From: Acidobacteriota bacterium
GTDB lineage: Bacteria; Acidobacteriota; Blastocatellia; RBC074
Direction of reading: 5' to 3'
Assembly (NCBI GenBank): GCA_018268995.1
Contig: JAFDVL010000095.1
Location: 1 to 64,000, forward strand
Length of the DNA: 64,000 bases
Position 1 is the first letter of the stretch. Every line of letters begins with the position of its first letter. The position numbers and the translations under genes are program-made. Of the stretch, positions 34,603 through 42,767 are shown piece by piece. The notes under the pieces are model-generated. The model did not search any database. It saw only the letters and a program-made list of their open reading frames with translations, and was not told the DNA's origin.

Positions 34603-35775
34603 TTAATGTTTGGCGCGATAGTTTAGATAAAATGCTGTCGCGCTCAGTAACAACGCCACAATAACACAAATGATAACGAGTTTACGTCCGTCCAAACCAC
34701 GTTTCTCGCTTTCTGTGCGGGGCTGCGATGGTTCGATGGCAGGAACTAGGGGAGAGAATTGTTCGATGGCAGCAGGTGAAGGTGGGAAGTCGGAAGCGAT
34801 GGTCTGGCCTGAGCTGAGATTATCGTTATCTCCTGCTGGGACTGGTGGCGGCAGCCCGACATCTTCAAGCAAATATTCAGTCGGCGAAGTGGATGGGCGC
34901 GGCACGAATTCCGGCGCAACCGTCTCGTCTTCTGGTGCCGCCAGTGCTTCTCCTGCCACCTTAACCAGGAGAACGGTGATGTTATCTTCGCCACCGCGTT
35001 CGTTGGCCAGCGCAATTAACTTATCGCAGGCTTCTTTAAAATCCTCGGCTTCTGTCACAATCTGCGCCATTTCTTCATTCGACATTTTCCCGGAAAGACC
35101 ATCACTACATAGCAACAATAAATCACCGGCACGCAACGGCAGATAGCTCACCACTACGTCTATTTCGTTTGTCGCCCCAAGCGCTTGCAGAATGTAATTA
35201 CGACGCGGGTGTGTGGCGGCTTGTTCTTCGGTGATTTGTCCGAGGTCAATCAGTTGCTGAACGACAGATTGATCTTTGGTAATGCGCGTAATTTGTCCCT
35301 GCCGAATCAGATGCGCGCGACTGTCGCCCACCTGCGCGAAACAGGCATGATCATCGGCCAAAGCCACAGCCGTAAATGTTGCTCCCATGCCGCGACATTC
35401 TGCATTCACAATGCTTTCAATGTGAATGGCTGCGTTTGCCTGCTCAATTGCTACGCGCAATTGTTCCTGTAACGTCAGTTGCCGATATTCTTCTTGTGTG
35501 CGTAAGCGTGGGATCAAATCGCGGACGATTTCGACTGCCATGCGTGACGCTACTTCGCCTGCCAGTGCGCCACCCATACCATCGGAAACCGCAAAGACCG
35601 CGCCTTGCGAACCAAGTTGTATCGTTTGTATCTCGGTTGCCTCATGCGCAATGCCCGCCCAACTATTTGACGTGGCCAGATCAAGGATTAAGAAGTTATC
35701 TTCATTACCCTGACGCACCTTGCCTACATGAGTTTGTGCGCAAAAGGTTAAGTGAGTGGCTGAAGCGGTAGTCAT
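34603..35775 (-). CDS. PP2C-family Ser/Thr protein phosphatase with C-terminal membrane anchor
   Basis: 390 aa. PPM/PP2C domain at about 5-245: RQGNEDNFLI, FAVSDGMGGALAGEVAS, ECRGMGATFTAVAL, FAQVGDSRAHLIR, DLLLLCSDGLSGKM and GGEDNITVLLVK carry the Asp residues that bind Mn/Mg. A Pro/Ser-rich linker of about 100 residues leads to a single transmembrane helix at the C-terminus (KRGLDGRKLVIICVIVALLL, YLNYRAKH). It probably dephosphorylates targets of Hanks-type kinases such as the one at 15988. The ATG at 35775 fits the domain start, and a GTG at 35850 is possible. The leader has GATTTGAGATTTG-type repeats and no clear ribosome site. Confidence 0.9.
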   Translation of the reverse strand: MTTASATHLTFCAQTHVGKVRQGNEDNFLILDLATSNSWAGIAHEATEIQTIQLGSQGAVFAVSDGMGGALAGEVASRMAVEIVRDLIPRLRTQEEYRQLTLQEQLRVAIEQANAAIHIESIVNAECRGMGATFTAVALADDHACFAQVGDSRAHLIRQGQITRITKDQSVVQQLIDLGQITEEQAATHPRRNYILQALGATNEIDVVVSYLPLRAGDLLLLCSDGLSGKMSNEEMAQIVTEAEDFKEACDKLIALANERGGEDNITVLLVKVAGEALAAPEDETVAPEFVPRPSTSPTEYLLEDVGLPPPVPAGDNDNLSSGQTIASDFPPSPAAIEQFSPLVPAIEPSQPRTESEKRGLDGRKLVIICVIVALLLSATAFYLNYRAKH

Positions 35776-35801
35776 TGTTGAATTTGGGATTGGAAGTTTG
35801 A

Positions 35802-35925
35802 GATTTGAGATTGCGTCTGAAGAATGAATCTGACGTTTGCCTGACGCCACTTTCTATCTGGAACTAGGGTTTTGAATTTGCTCATGGTCGTGACCTCTCT
35901 AATTCCAAATCTCCAATCTCAAATC
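35802..35925. repeat. Simple-word inverted repeat (GATTTGAGATTG)
   Basis: GATTTGAGATTG at 35802-35813 and its complement at 35914-35925, embedded in longer stretches of similar words. The right arm overlaps the last codons of the PLP-enzyme gene. It could form a hairpin in the transcript between that gene and the phosphatase gene. Confidence 0.5.
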
Positions 35926-37058
35926 CTATTCAGTGCTTGATCTAAATCAGCAATAATATCTTCGACATCTTCGACCCCGACAGAAATCCGTACTAAACCG
36001 TCAGTGATGCCGAGTTGTTCTCGCTTGGCTGCGGGGACAGATGCGTGCGTCATCGTAGCCGGATGCGAAATTAAAGTTTCTACGCCGCCCAGGCTTTCTG
36101 CAAGGGAACAAAGGCGCACATTATCCAACACTGCCCGCGCGCCTGACAATGATCCTAAATCAAAAGCGATCATTCCGCCAAAGCCGGACATCAGTTTTTT
36201 GGCTCGCTCGTGCTGTGGATGATCACCGAGGCCCGGATAATACACTTTTCTGACCTTGGGGTGTTCTGCTAAAAAGCCCGCGATCATCCGACCATTCGCA
36301 TCGTGTTGCTTCATGCGCAGGGCCAGCGTTTTCGTGCCGCGCAAAACAAGAAAGGAATCAAACGGCGAAAGAATCGCCCCCACCGCATTTTGCAAAAAGC
36401 CAATACGCTCTGCATCTTCAGCCAAAGTGGACACTACTACGCCGCCGACGCTGTCACTGTGTCCGTTCAAATATTTGGTCGTCGAATGCACTACCAGGTC
36501 TGCACCCCATTCAATCGGACGCAGAAAAAATGGACTCATGAACGTATTGTCCATCGCCAGCCGAATGCCACGGTCTTTCGTGAGCCGCCCGATAGCTTCT
36601 AAATCCGCGATTTGCATGACCGGATTGGTTGGTGTTTCCAAAAAGATCAATTTGGTTTCGGGACGGAACGCTGCCTCAACTTGCGCAATGTCCGAGGTAT
36701 CAACATAGCTGAAATCCAAGCCGAATTGTCGCATCACGCGTTCACATAGCCGATACGTGCCACCGTAGGTGTTATCGGAAACAATGACGTGATCACCTGC
36801 TTTGAGCAACATCATCACCGCGTGAATTGCAGACATCCCGGAAGCGAAACAATGCGCTGTCAATCCACCTTCCAGCGCGGCCAGATTTTTTTCCAGGGCC
36901 AGGCGGGTTGGGTTCTGTGTGCGCGCATACTCAAAGCCTTTGTGCTGGCCGAGTGCTTCCTGCACATAAGTCGAGGTTTGATAAATCGGCGTGATGACTG
37001 CGCCAGTGGTCGGGTCCGGCTCTTGTCCGGCGTGAATAGCGAGCGTGGAAAAACCCAT
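35919..37058 (-). CDS. Cystathionine gamma-synthase/lyase-family PLP enzyme
   Basis: 379 aa, the standard length of the Cys/Met-metabolism PLP family. FEYARTQNPTRLALE binds the PLP phosphate. ASGMSAIHAVMMLL follows, FLETPTNPVMQI and RLAMDNTFMSPF hold the PLP-stacking region, and HSTTKYLNGHSDSVGG carries the Schiff-base Lys. The C-terminal ESLGGVETLISHPATMTHAS matches MetB/MetC/cystathionine gamma-lyase. Sequence alone does not separate synthase from lyase activity. It acts in transsulfuration in the cytosol. The gene could be co-transcribed with the downstream phosphatase. Confidence 0.92.
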   Translation of the reverse strand: MGFSTLAIHAGQEPDPTTGAVITPIYQTSTYVQEALGQHKGFEYARTQNPTRLALEKNLAALEGGLTAHCFASGMSAIHAVMMLLKAGDHVIVSDNTYGGTYRLCERVMRQFGLDFSYVDTSDIAQVEAAFRPETKLIFLETPTNPVMQIADLEAIGRLTKDRGIRLAMDNTFMSPFFLRPIEWGADLVVHSTTKYLNGHSDSVGGVVVSTLAEDAERIGFLQNAVGAILSPFDSFLVLRGTKTLALRMKQHDANGRMIAGFLAEHPKVRKVYYPGLGDHPQHERAKKLMSGFGGMIAFDLGSLSGARAVLDNVRLCSLAESLGGVETLISHPATMTHASVPAAKREQLGITDGLVRISVGVEDVEDIIADLDQALNRI

Positions 37059-37116
37059 AATTAACGAAAGCTGCGAGATGAAAAATGAAAGATGAATAGA
37101 TTGGCTTCAGCGTTCA

Positions 37117-38067
37117 TTATTTCCCAAAATATGCCCGGTAAAAGCGGCCTGCAACTTGTGCCGCCTCCGTGCTGGTGCCTTCTTTCAAGAAAACGATGAG
37201 CCCGATTTCTGGTTTGTTTGCCGGGGCGAAAGAAACGCACAATGCGTTTTCTTCATCGCTTCCTACTTTACCTGCGACCGACTCTTTCACCGTTCCGGCT
37301 GCCATCGTCGCGCCTTCATTTACCGCTTTGATCAGGCCACTTTTGATAATTTCCATGGCTTGTTTATTGATGGGAATTGCCGGCGGCGTGATGGTTTGAG
37401 AAGTTGTGGTGATGATGGTGGACATGCGTTCGCTGGTGGTCGTATTGCTTGCCAGCGAAATGGCTAGTTGAGCGAAATGTAAATCATTGGCTTTCATGCC
37501 AGCCCCACGCGTCGCGAGCGCTTCATAATCCGCTCCTGCAACATTCGCCGGGATGACTGCCGAAATGGGACGCATTGCGGTGGTCAGCGGATTGACTGAT
37601 TCTGTGCCGTAATAGGTAAAGCCGATGATTTGCGCCGCCCGCTTAAAATTGACGGGCGAAACTTTTTTGCTTAGTTCCGCAAAAAATCCTGGACACGGAC
37701 GCGCTAAGGCTTCGGTGACATCTACCTGATCGGCTATGTCATTACACCGGAATTTCGTCTGGGGCGTAATGGCACCAGAATCAAGCGCCGCGTATGCCGT
37801 AACAATTTGCACGACTTCAAATGGAGAACTCGAAAATTGCACATCCATGCCGCGTGCAACCCGTTTCAGAACGCGGCCATATTGCGGATCAACCACCACG
37901 ACCGCTCCGACGTGATTACCCAGTGCATCATAACCAAGCTGGCCATAATCCATCATCGGTGCGAGCGAACGTTGAGCAATTGGCGCACGATAACAAGCCG
38001 CCATTAGCACAACGCTAACGAGCAGCCCACAAAGAAAAAACATTTTGAGGGAACTCGTAGAAATCAT
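37117..38067 (-). CDS. Transpeptidase-like lipoprotein with degenerate active site
   Basis: 316 aa. Signal with lipobox-like LMAAC (Cys25). The rest follows a penicillin-binding-protein transpeptidase fold: VGAVVVVDPQYGRVLKRV, then SPFEVVQIVTAYAALDSGAI where PBPs have S-x-x-K, so the Lys is Glu84. MAAGTVKESVAGKVGS stands where KTGT is expected, followed by SFAPANKPEIGLIVFL as in PBPs. Two of the three catalytic motifs are therefore altered, and I expect no acylation chemistry. A role as a periplasmic binding or scaffold protein is inference. ATG 38067 gives a normal lipoprotein signal; ATG 38136 is an alternative. Confidence 0.72.
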   Translation of the reverse strand: MISTSSLKMFFLCGLLVSVVLMAACYRAPIAQRSLAPMMDYGQLGYDALGNHVGAVVVVDPQYGRVLKRVARGMDVQFSSSPFEVVQIVTAYAALDSGAITPQTKFRCNDIADQVDVTEALARPCPGFFAELSKKVSPVNFKRAAQIIGFTYYGTESVNPLTTAMRPISAVIPANVAGADYEALATRGAGMKANDLHFAQLAISLASNTTTSERMSTIITTTSQTITPPAIPINKQAMEIIKSGLIKAVNEGATMAAGTVKESVAGKVGSDEENALCVSFAPANKPEIGLIVFLKEGTSTEAAQVAGRFYRAYFGK

Positions 38068-38212
38068 GGTTTTGCCAAAGTTGGGGCTATCCGCTTTTTC
38101 GTGATTGATTGAACGTTGCGATACTACAACAGGCATTCACGGGGTGTCTAGCAAAAGAAGAGGGTTTATAATGCAGGAACAACAGGAATTTATGCAGGCC
38201 AGAAAGGGTTAA

Positions 38213-38989
38213 ATGAAAAGCAAAGTAACCGCAATAATCCCGGCACGATATGCGTCTTCGCGCTTGCCCGGCAAACCATTATTAGAACTCGGCGGCAAGG
38301 CCATGATTTTGCATGTTATTGATCGTGCCAAACAGGTCAGCGCCATCCAACGTGTGATCGTTGCCACCGATGATGAGCGGATTTTTGCGGCTGTAACTGA
38401 CGCTGGAGAAGAGGTCTGGATGACTTCATCTACGCATCAAACCGGAACAGATCGGTTAGCGGAAGTTGCCGCCCAACTGGATTCAGACATTATCGTCAAT
38501 ATTCAGGGCGATGAGCCATTTATTCCGGCTTCAACCATCGAAGCTGCCTTAACCCCATTGCTTGAAGATTACACGATTTTCATGGCCACGACGTGTGAGC
38601 CTATTGAGATGGTGGACGATGTTTTGAATCCGAATGTCGTGAAGGTCGTGACAGACCAGGCCGGATTTGCCCTTTATTTTTCGCGGCAACCGATTCCATA
38701 TCCACGCGCCGAAGTTCTGGCTCACGGTTCCCTGGTGGCTGCTTTACAAGCTCAACCGGAACTGTTGGCCTTGTATGCCAAACACACAGGGATGTATGTG
38801 TATCGTCGGGAATTTTTGCTTCGCTTTGCGGCACTTGCACCGACGGTGCTCGAACGCATTGAAGCCCTGGAGCAATTGCGCGCACTCACACACGGATACC
38901 GCATTCGCGTTGTCACGACGGCACATCGCTCAATCGGCGTAGATACACCGGATGATCTGGAAAAGGCTAGAAAACTGCTGAGCTGGTAA
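38213..38989 (+). CDS. kdsB: 3-deoxy-manno-octulosonate cytidylyltransferase (CMP-KDO synthetase)
   Basis: 258 aa, family-typical. Activates KDO with CTP for lipopolysaccharide inner-core synthesis, so it implies an LPS-bearing outer membrane. IIPARYASSRLPGKPLLEL is the nucleotide-binding loop. IVATDDERI, SSTHQTGTDRLAEV, VNIQGDEPFI, YFSRQPIPYPR, KHTGMYVYRREFLLRF and GVDTPDDLEKAR are all conserved. AAAGGG lies four bases before the ATG. No other KDO or lipid A gene lies beside it. Confidence 0.97.
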   Translation: MKSKVTAIIPARYASSRLPGKPLLELGGKAMILHVIDRAKQVSAIQRVIVATDDERIFAAVTDAGEEVWMTSSTHQTGTDRLAEVAAQLDSDIIVNIQGDEPFIPASTIEAALTPLLEDYTIFMATTCEPIEMVDDVLNPNVVKVVTDQAGFALYFSRQPIPYPRAEVLAHGSLVAALQAQPELLALYAKHTGMYVYRREFLLRFAALAPTVLERIEALEQLRALTHGYRIRVVTTAHRSIGVDTPDDLEKARKLLSW

Positions 38990-39033
38990 ATGCAACACTA
39001 TCACCGTTCGTGGTTTGCAAGGCTGAACCGGGC

Positions 39034-39315
39034 CTATTGCCGATGGCTTGAATTGTTCCTGCCCGGCATTAACTCGGCGCGCAATTCCATTTCTCGCTGC
39101 TGGGCATTGCGTAGCAACGCCTCGTATCGCATTACCTCGTTTCTGGATTTTTCCAACTCTGCCTGTAAAACTGATACTTCCTTCTGTAATCGTGCGATTA
39201 ACTCGATATCCCGTTGTGATCTTGCTTCTGGTGCTGAGGCCAGCTTCAAGACTGGAGACGGTGGTTTTCGCGCAGCATCATCAGATACATCAAGCGGAAG
39301 CTGCATTTCTTGCAT
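39034..39315 (-). CDS. Small coiled-coil protein, paralogue of the product at 33575-33841
   Basis: 93 aa. The N-terminus is acidic then Pro-rich (DVSDDAARKPPSPVLKLASA). From about residue 43 a continuous heptad-type helix runs ELIARLQKEVSVLQAELEKS, then YEALLRNAQQREMELRAEL. That end aligns with LLLQNARLREQELRTQL of the other small protein. GAGGAGG lies eight bases before the ATG at 39315, a strong site, which supports real translation over the longer frame from 39375. It is convergent with kdsB. Function unknown. Confidence 0.7.
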   Translation of the reverse strand: MQEMQLPLDVSDDAARKPPSPVLKLASAPEARSQRDIELIARLQKEVSVLQAELEKSRNEVMRYEALLRNAQQREMELRAELMPGRNNSSHRQ

Positions 39316-39495
39316 TAGAGACACCTCCTCAAAAACTTTTCTCGGCATCAAATTTTGTCTAGCGTTGAAAACCACGGGTGGGATGGTTACGCAGTGTTAA
39401 TCTAATATTTGCGCGGGAATGTCAAGCCCTTAAACGTTTTTGCTTGGTGGAGGAAGTAAAAGAGCGCCAGAGCAAGGCGAATGATTCTGTCGCTT

Positions 39496-42400
39496 TCAGC
39501 TTTCAATCGTTGGGTTCAGATTCTCAGCAAATAGCGCTTCTTCCTGCGGTTGGTCGCGGGTAACCCATTCATACAAAGTTGGCAGGACAAAGAGAGTCAA
39601 TAAAGTCGAAGTGATTAGTCCGCCGATGACCACTGTGGCCAGCGGGCGCTGCACTTCGGCTCCGGGTTGTGTGGACAGTGCCATCGGGATAAAGCCTAAA
39701 CTTGCCACTAACGCCGTCATCAGCACCGGACGCAAGCGAGAACTTGCCCCATCCAACACGGCCTCATGGACGCTTAGCCCTTGTTCGCGGAGTTGATTGA
39801 TGTAGCTAACCATCACCACGCCATTCAGCACAGCGACGCCAAAGAGCGCAATAAAACCGACCGCCGAAGACAAGCTCAAATTCAAATCGCGCAACCACAA
39901 TGCCGCCACGCCGCCGACTAAGGCAAAAGGCAGATTCACGATGATCAAAGTCGCATATTTCAACGAATTGAACGTCGAATACAGCAACATGAAAATCAGC
40001 AGAATGGCGAGCGGAACCACAACATACAACCGCTTCATCGCGCGTTGCTGGTTTTCAAATTCGCCGCCCCACGTCAGGTAATAACCCGTTGGCAACTTAA
40101 TTTCCTTATCAATCAGGCTTTGTGCTTCGGCCACAAAACTGCCAATGTCGCGCCCCCGCACATTGGATTGAATTACGATGCGGCGTTGGGAATCTTCGCG
40201 GTTGACGACTTCCGGGCCTTCGGCAATTTTCAACGTTGCGACTTGTCCTAACGCCACGCGTTCGCCGCCGGGAGTGGGAATCAGCAAACTCAAAATCGCC
40301 TGGTTTTCGCGCCGTCGCGCTTCGGGCAGCTTGACCACAACATTGACGCGTCGGCGACCATCAATGACTTCTGTTGCGGCCTGCCCGCCAATCGCGGTTT
40401 CGATGACTTGTTTGACGTCCTCAACGCGCAACCCATAACGGGCCATTTCGGTGCGATTAATTTCAATGTGCAATTCGCCTGCACCGCCCAACGTTTCGAT
40501 TTGCACATCGGCGTGGCCGGGCACACGATCCAACACGGCTTTAATGCGTTCAGCTTCTCGTTGTAGGGCGTCAAAATCATCGCCGAACAGTTTTACCGCC
40601 ACATCAGCTTTTACGCCGGAAATCACTTCGTCCAATCGCATCGCCAACGGTTGCGTAAAGTTGTATACGACGCCGGGCACATCTTTGAGTTTCTTGTCGA
40701 ACGCCTCAATCAATTCTTCTTTGGTCTTAACTGTCTTCCACTCCTCAATGGGTTTGAGAATGACATACACATCGCCCTGATAAATGCCCATTGCTTCTGT
40801 CGCCAAATCGGGCCGCCCGATTTTGGTGACGACGGTTTCGACTTCGGGGAATTCACGCACAACTTTTTCCACCATTGTGGAAATTTCAACCGATTCGGTC
40901 AGCGATACGGACGGTAGTTTGCGGGTTTCGATCAACAGCGCGCCTTCGTCCAATTGCGGCATAAATTCCGTTCCAAGTCGGCTCATTGAAATCACGGCCA
41001 CCGCAATGATGATGAGCGCCAGCCCAACTGTCAGCACGCGCCAGTGCATCACACCTTTCAGAACGCGCCGATATATGGCTTGTAACTTCATTAACACCAT
41101 TTCGTGGCCTTCGTGATGCGCGGGCTTGAGCACCAGCGAGCCGAGCGCGGGAATCAGCGTCAGCGTCAAAATCAACGCGCCAATCAACGCACAAACAACC
41201 GTCAAGGCCATCGGACGGAACATGCGCGACTCAAGTCCCTGCAATGCGAACAGCGGCAAATACACCGCAATGATGATGACAATGCCGAAAACAATTGGCT
41301 TGCTGACCTCAAGGGCAGAGAATCGCACCACCTGCTTTCTGGTTTCATCCCACGATTGCGTTGGGCTGTTTTTACTGACGACATTCAGACGGCTGATAAA
41401 ATTCTCAATCATCACCACCGCGCCGTCTACGATTAAGCCGAAATCAATTGCCCCCAGACTCATTAAGTTAGCCGAGATGCCAAATGCCTTCATCCCGATA
41501 AACGCGACCAGCATTGAAAGTGGGATGATGCAGGCGACAATCAGCGATGCGCGGATGTTCCACAGAAACAAAAACAGGATTGTGATAACTAACAATCCGC
41601 CTTCGATTAGGTTTGTTGCAACCGTATGAATTGTGCGATTGACCAGAGTGGTTTGTTCATAAAATGGTGTCAGCTTCACGCCCGCAGGCAAATTCTTTTC
41701 GATGGTTTTGACGCGTTCCTCAACCCGTTCAATGACGGCTTTGGAGTTTTCGCCTTTGGTCATGATCACCATGCCTGCAACCGCTTCGCCTTTGCTGTCT
41801 TTGGTGACGGCCCCTTGTCGGACTGCTGGGCCGATTTCCACCGAAGCCACATCTTTTACCAGCACCGGCACACCTGTTGCTGATTTGATGACGACGTTTT
41901 TGACCTCTTCAATCGCATTCGCTGCTTCAAAGCGTCCTAAGCCTCGTACGGTGTAGCCTTCAGCGCCGCGCTCAATGTAGCTGCCGCCAAAGTTGCTGTT
42001 GCTTTGCGCCAGAGCTTGAAATACGTCGTGTAACGTGAGGTTGTAGGCCAGCAACCGTTCCGGCTCCACCAGCACCTGATATTGCTGAACCAGCCCGCCC
42101 CAGGAATTGATTTCATTAACGCCTGACACGGTGCGGAGTTGGGGGCGGACAGTCCAATCGTGCAGCGTTTTCAACTCCATCGCCGAGTGATTTTTGCCTT
42201 CGATGACGTATTGATAAATTTCTCCGAAGGCTGTCGCAACAGGGCCGAGTGTCGGTTCGACACCTTGTGGAATGCGCGTTTTCGCCTCCTGCAAACGTTC
42301 ATTGACCACTTGACGCGCAAAGTATGTGTCTACGCTGTCATCAAAAACGATAGTAATGATCGAAAGCCCGAACTTGGAAATCGAGCGTATTTCTTCGGTA

Positions 42401-42633
42401 TTGCGAATGCCCATCATTCCACTTTCCAGCGGATAGGTGACAAGCTGTTCGACTTCTGCTGCCGCCATTCCCGGCGCTTCTGTGACGATGTTGACCTGGT
42501 TATTGGTGAGATCGGGAAACGCGTCAATCGGAATCGTTGTAAGGGCGAATAACCCTGCCCCCACGAGGAATAACACAAGCGCGAAGACGAGAAGTCGTTG
42601 TTGAAGTGAAAATTCGATGAGTGCGCGGATCAT
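39496..42633 (-). CDS. czcA: CzcA/CusA-type heavy-metal RND efflux pump
   Basis: 1045 aa, the inner-membrane proton/metal antiporter of a tripartite export system. N-terminal helix LLVFALVLFLVGAGLFALTT, a large periplasmic loop (TEAPGMAAAEVEQLVTYPLE), then helix 4 with DFGLIVDGAVVMIEN, the HME-RND signature with Asp, Asp and Glu needed for proton coupling. A second loop includes GTEFMPQLDEGALL, and the C-terminal helices follow (GFIALFGVAVLNGVVMVSYI). Whether it exports Co/Zn/Cd or Cu/Ag/Ni cannot be read from the sequence. The ATG at 42633 follows a pyrimidine-rich repeat and has no Shine-Dalgarno. Confidence 0.95.
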   Translation of the reverse strand: MIRALIEFSLQQRLLVFALVLFLVGAGLFALTTIPIDAFPDLTNNQVNIVTEAPGMAAAEVEQLVTYPLESGMMGIRNTEEIRSISKFGLSIITIVFDDSVDTYFARQVVNERLQEAKTRIPQGVEPTLGPVATAFGEIYQYVIEGKNHSAMELKTLHDWTVRPQLRTVSGVNEINSWGGLVQQYQVLVEPERLLAYNLTLHDVFQALAQSNSNFGGSYIERGAEGYTVRGLGRFEAANAIEEVKNVVIKSATGVPVLVKDVASVEIGPAVRQGAVTKDSKGEAVAGMVIMTKGENSKAVIERVEERVKTIEKNLPAGVKLTPFYEQTTLVNRTIHTVATNLIEGGLLVITILFLFLWNIRASLIVACIIPLSMLVAFIGMKAFGISANLMSLGAIDFGLIVDGAVVMIENFISRLNVVSKNSPTQSWDETRKQVVRFSALEVSKPIVFGIVIIIAVYLPLFALQGLESRMFRPMALTVVCALIGALILTLTLIPALGSLVLKPAHHEGHEMVLMKLQAIYRRVLKGVMHWRVLTVGLALIIIAVAVISMSRLGTEFMPQLDEGALLIETRKLPSVSLTESVEISTMVEKVVREFPEVETVVTKIGRPDLATEAMGIYQGDVYVILKPIEEWKTVKTKEELIEAFDKKLKDVPGVVYNFTQPLAMRLDEVISGVKADVAVKLFGDDFDALQREAERIKAVLDRVPGHADVQIETLGGAGELHIEINRTEMARYGLRVEDVKQVIETAIGGQAATEVIDGRRRVNVVVKLPEARRRENQAILSLLIPTPGGERVALGQVATLKIAEGPEVVNREDSQRRIVIQSNVRGRDIGSFVAEAQSLIDKEIKLPTGYYLTWGGEFENQQRAMKRLYVVVPLAILLIFMLLYSTFNSLKYATLIIVNLPFALVGGVAALWLRDLNLSLSSAVGFIALFGVAVLNGVVMVSYINQLREQGLSVHEAVLDGASSRLRPVLMTALVASLGFIPMALSTQPGAEVQRPLATVVIGGLITSTLLTLFVLPTLYEWVTRDQPQEEALFAENLNPTIES

Positions 42634-42638
42634 GGGAA

Positions 42639-42762
42639 ATCAAAAGGCAAAAGGCAAAAATCAAAAGGCAAAATGGAAAGAGAACGACTATGTGGCTTAT
42701 ATCAAAAGAAAAAACAAAGAGCCGCCCTTTTAATTTTTGCCCTTTGCCTTTTGCCTTTTGAT
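42639..42762. repeat. 20-bp perfect inverted repeat in the czcB-czcA gap
   Basis: ATCAAAAGGCAAAAGGCAAA at 42639-42658 and its exact complement at 42743-42762. The unit AAAAGGC is also repeated directly at 42660-42673. It occupies nearly the whole gap between czcB and czcA, including the place where a ribosome site for czcA should be. It could set the pump-to-adaptor ratio by mRNA folding, which is inference. Confidence 0.7.
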
Positions 42763-42767
42763 CTTTA

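Noticed and set aside
37059..37116. SAM riboswitch upstream of the Cys/Met PLP enzyme gene
   Set aside because: The 58-bp gap is too short to hold one and no conserved core was seen.
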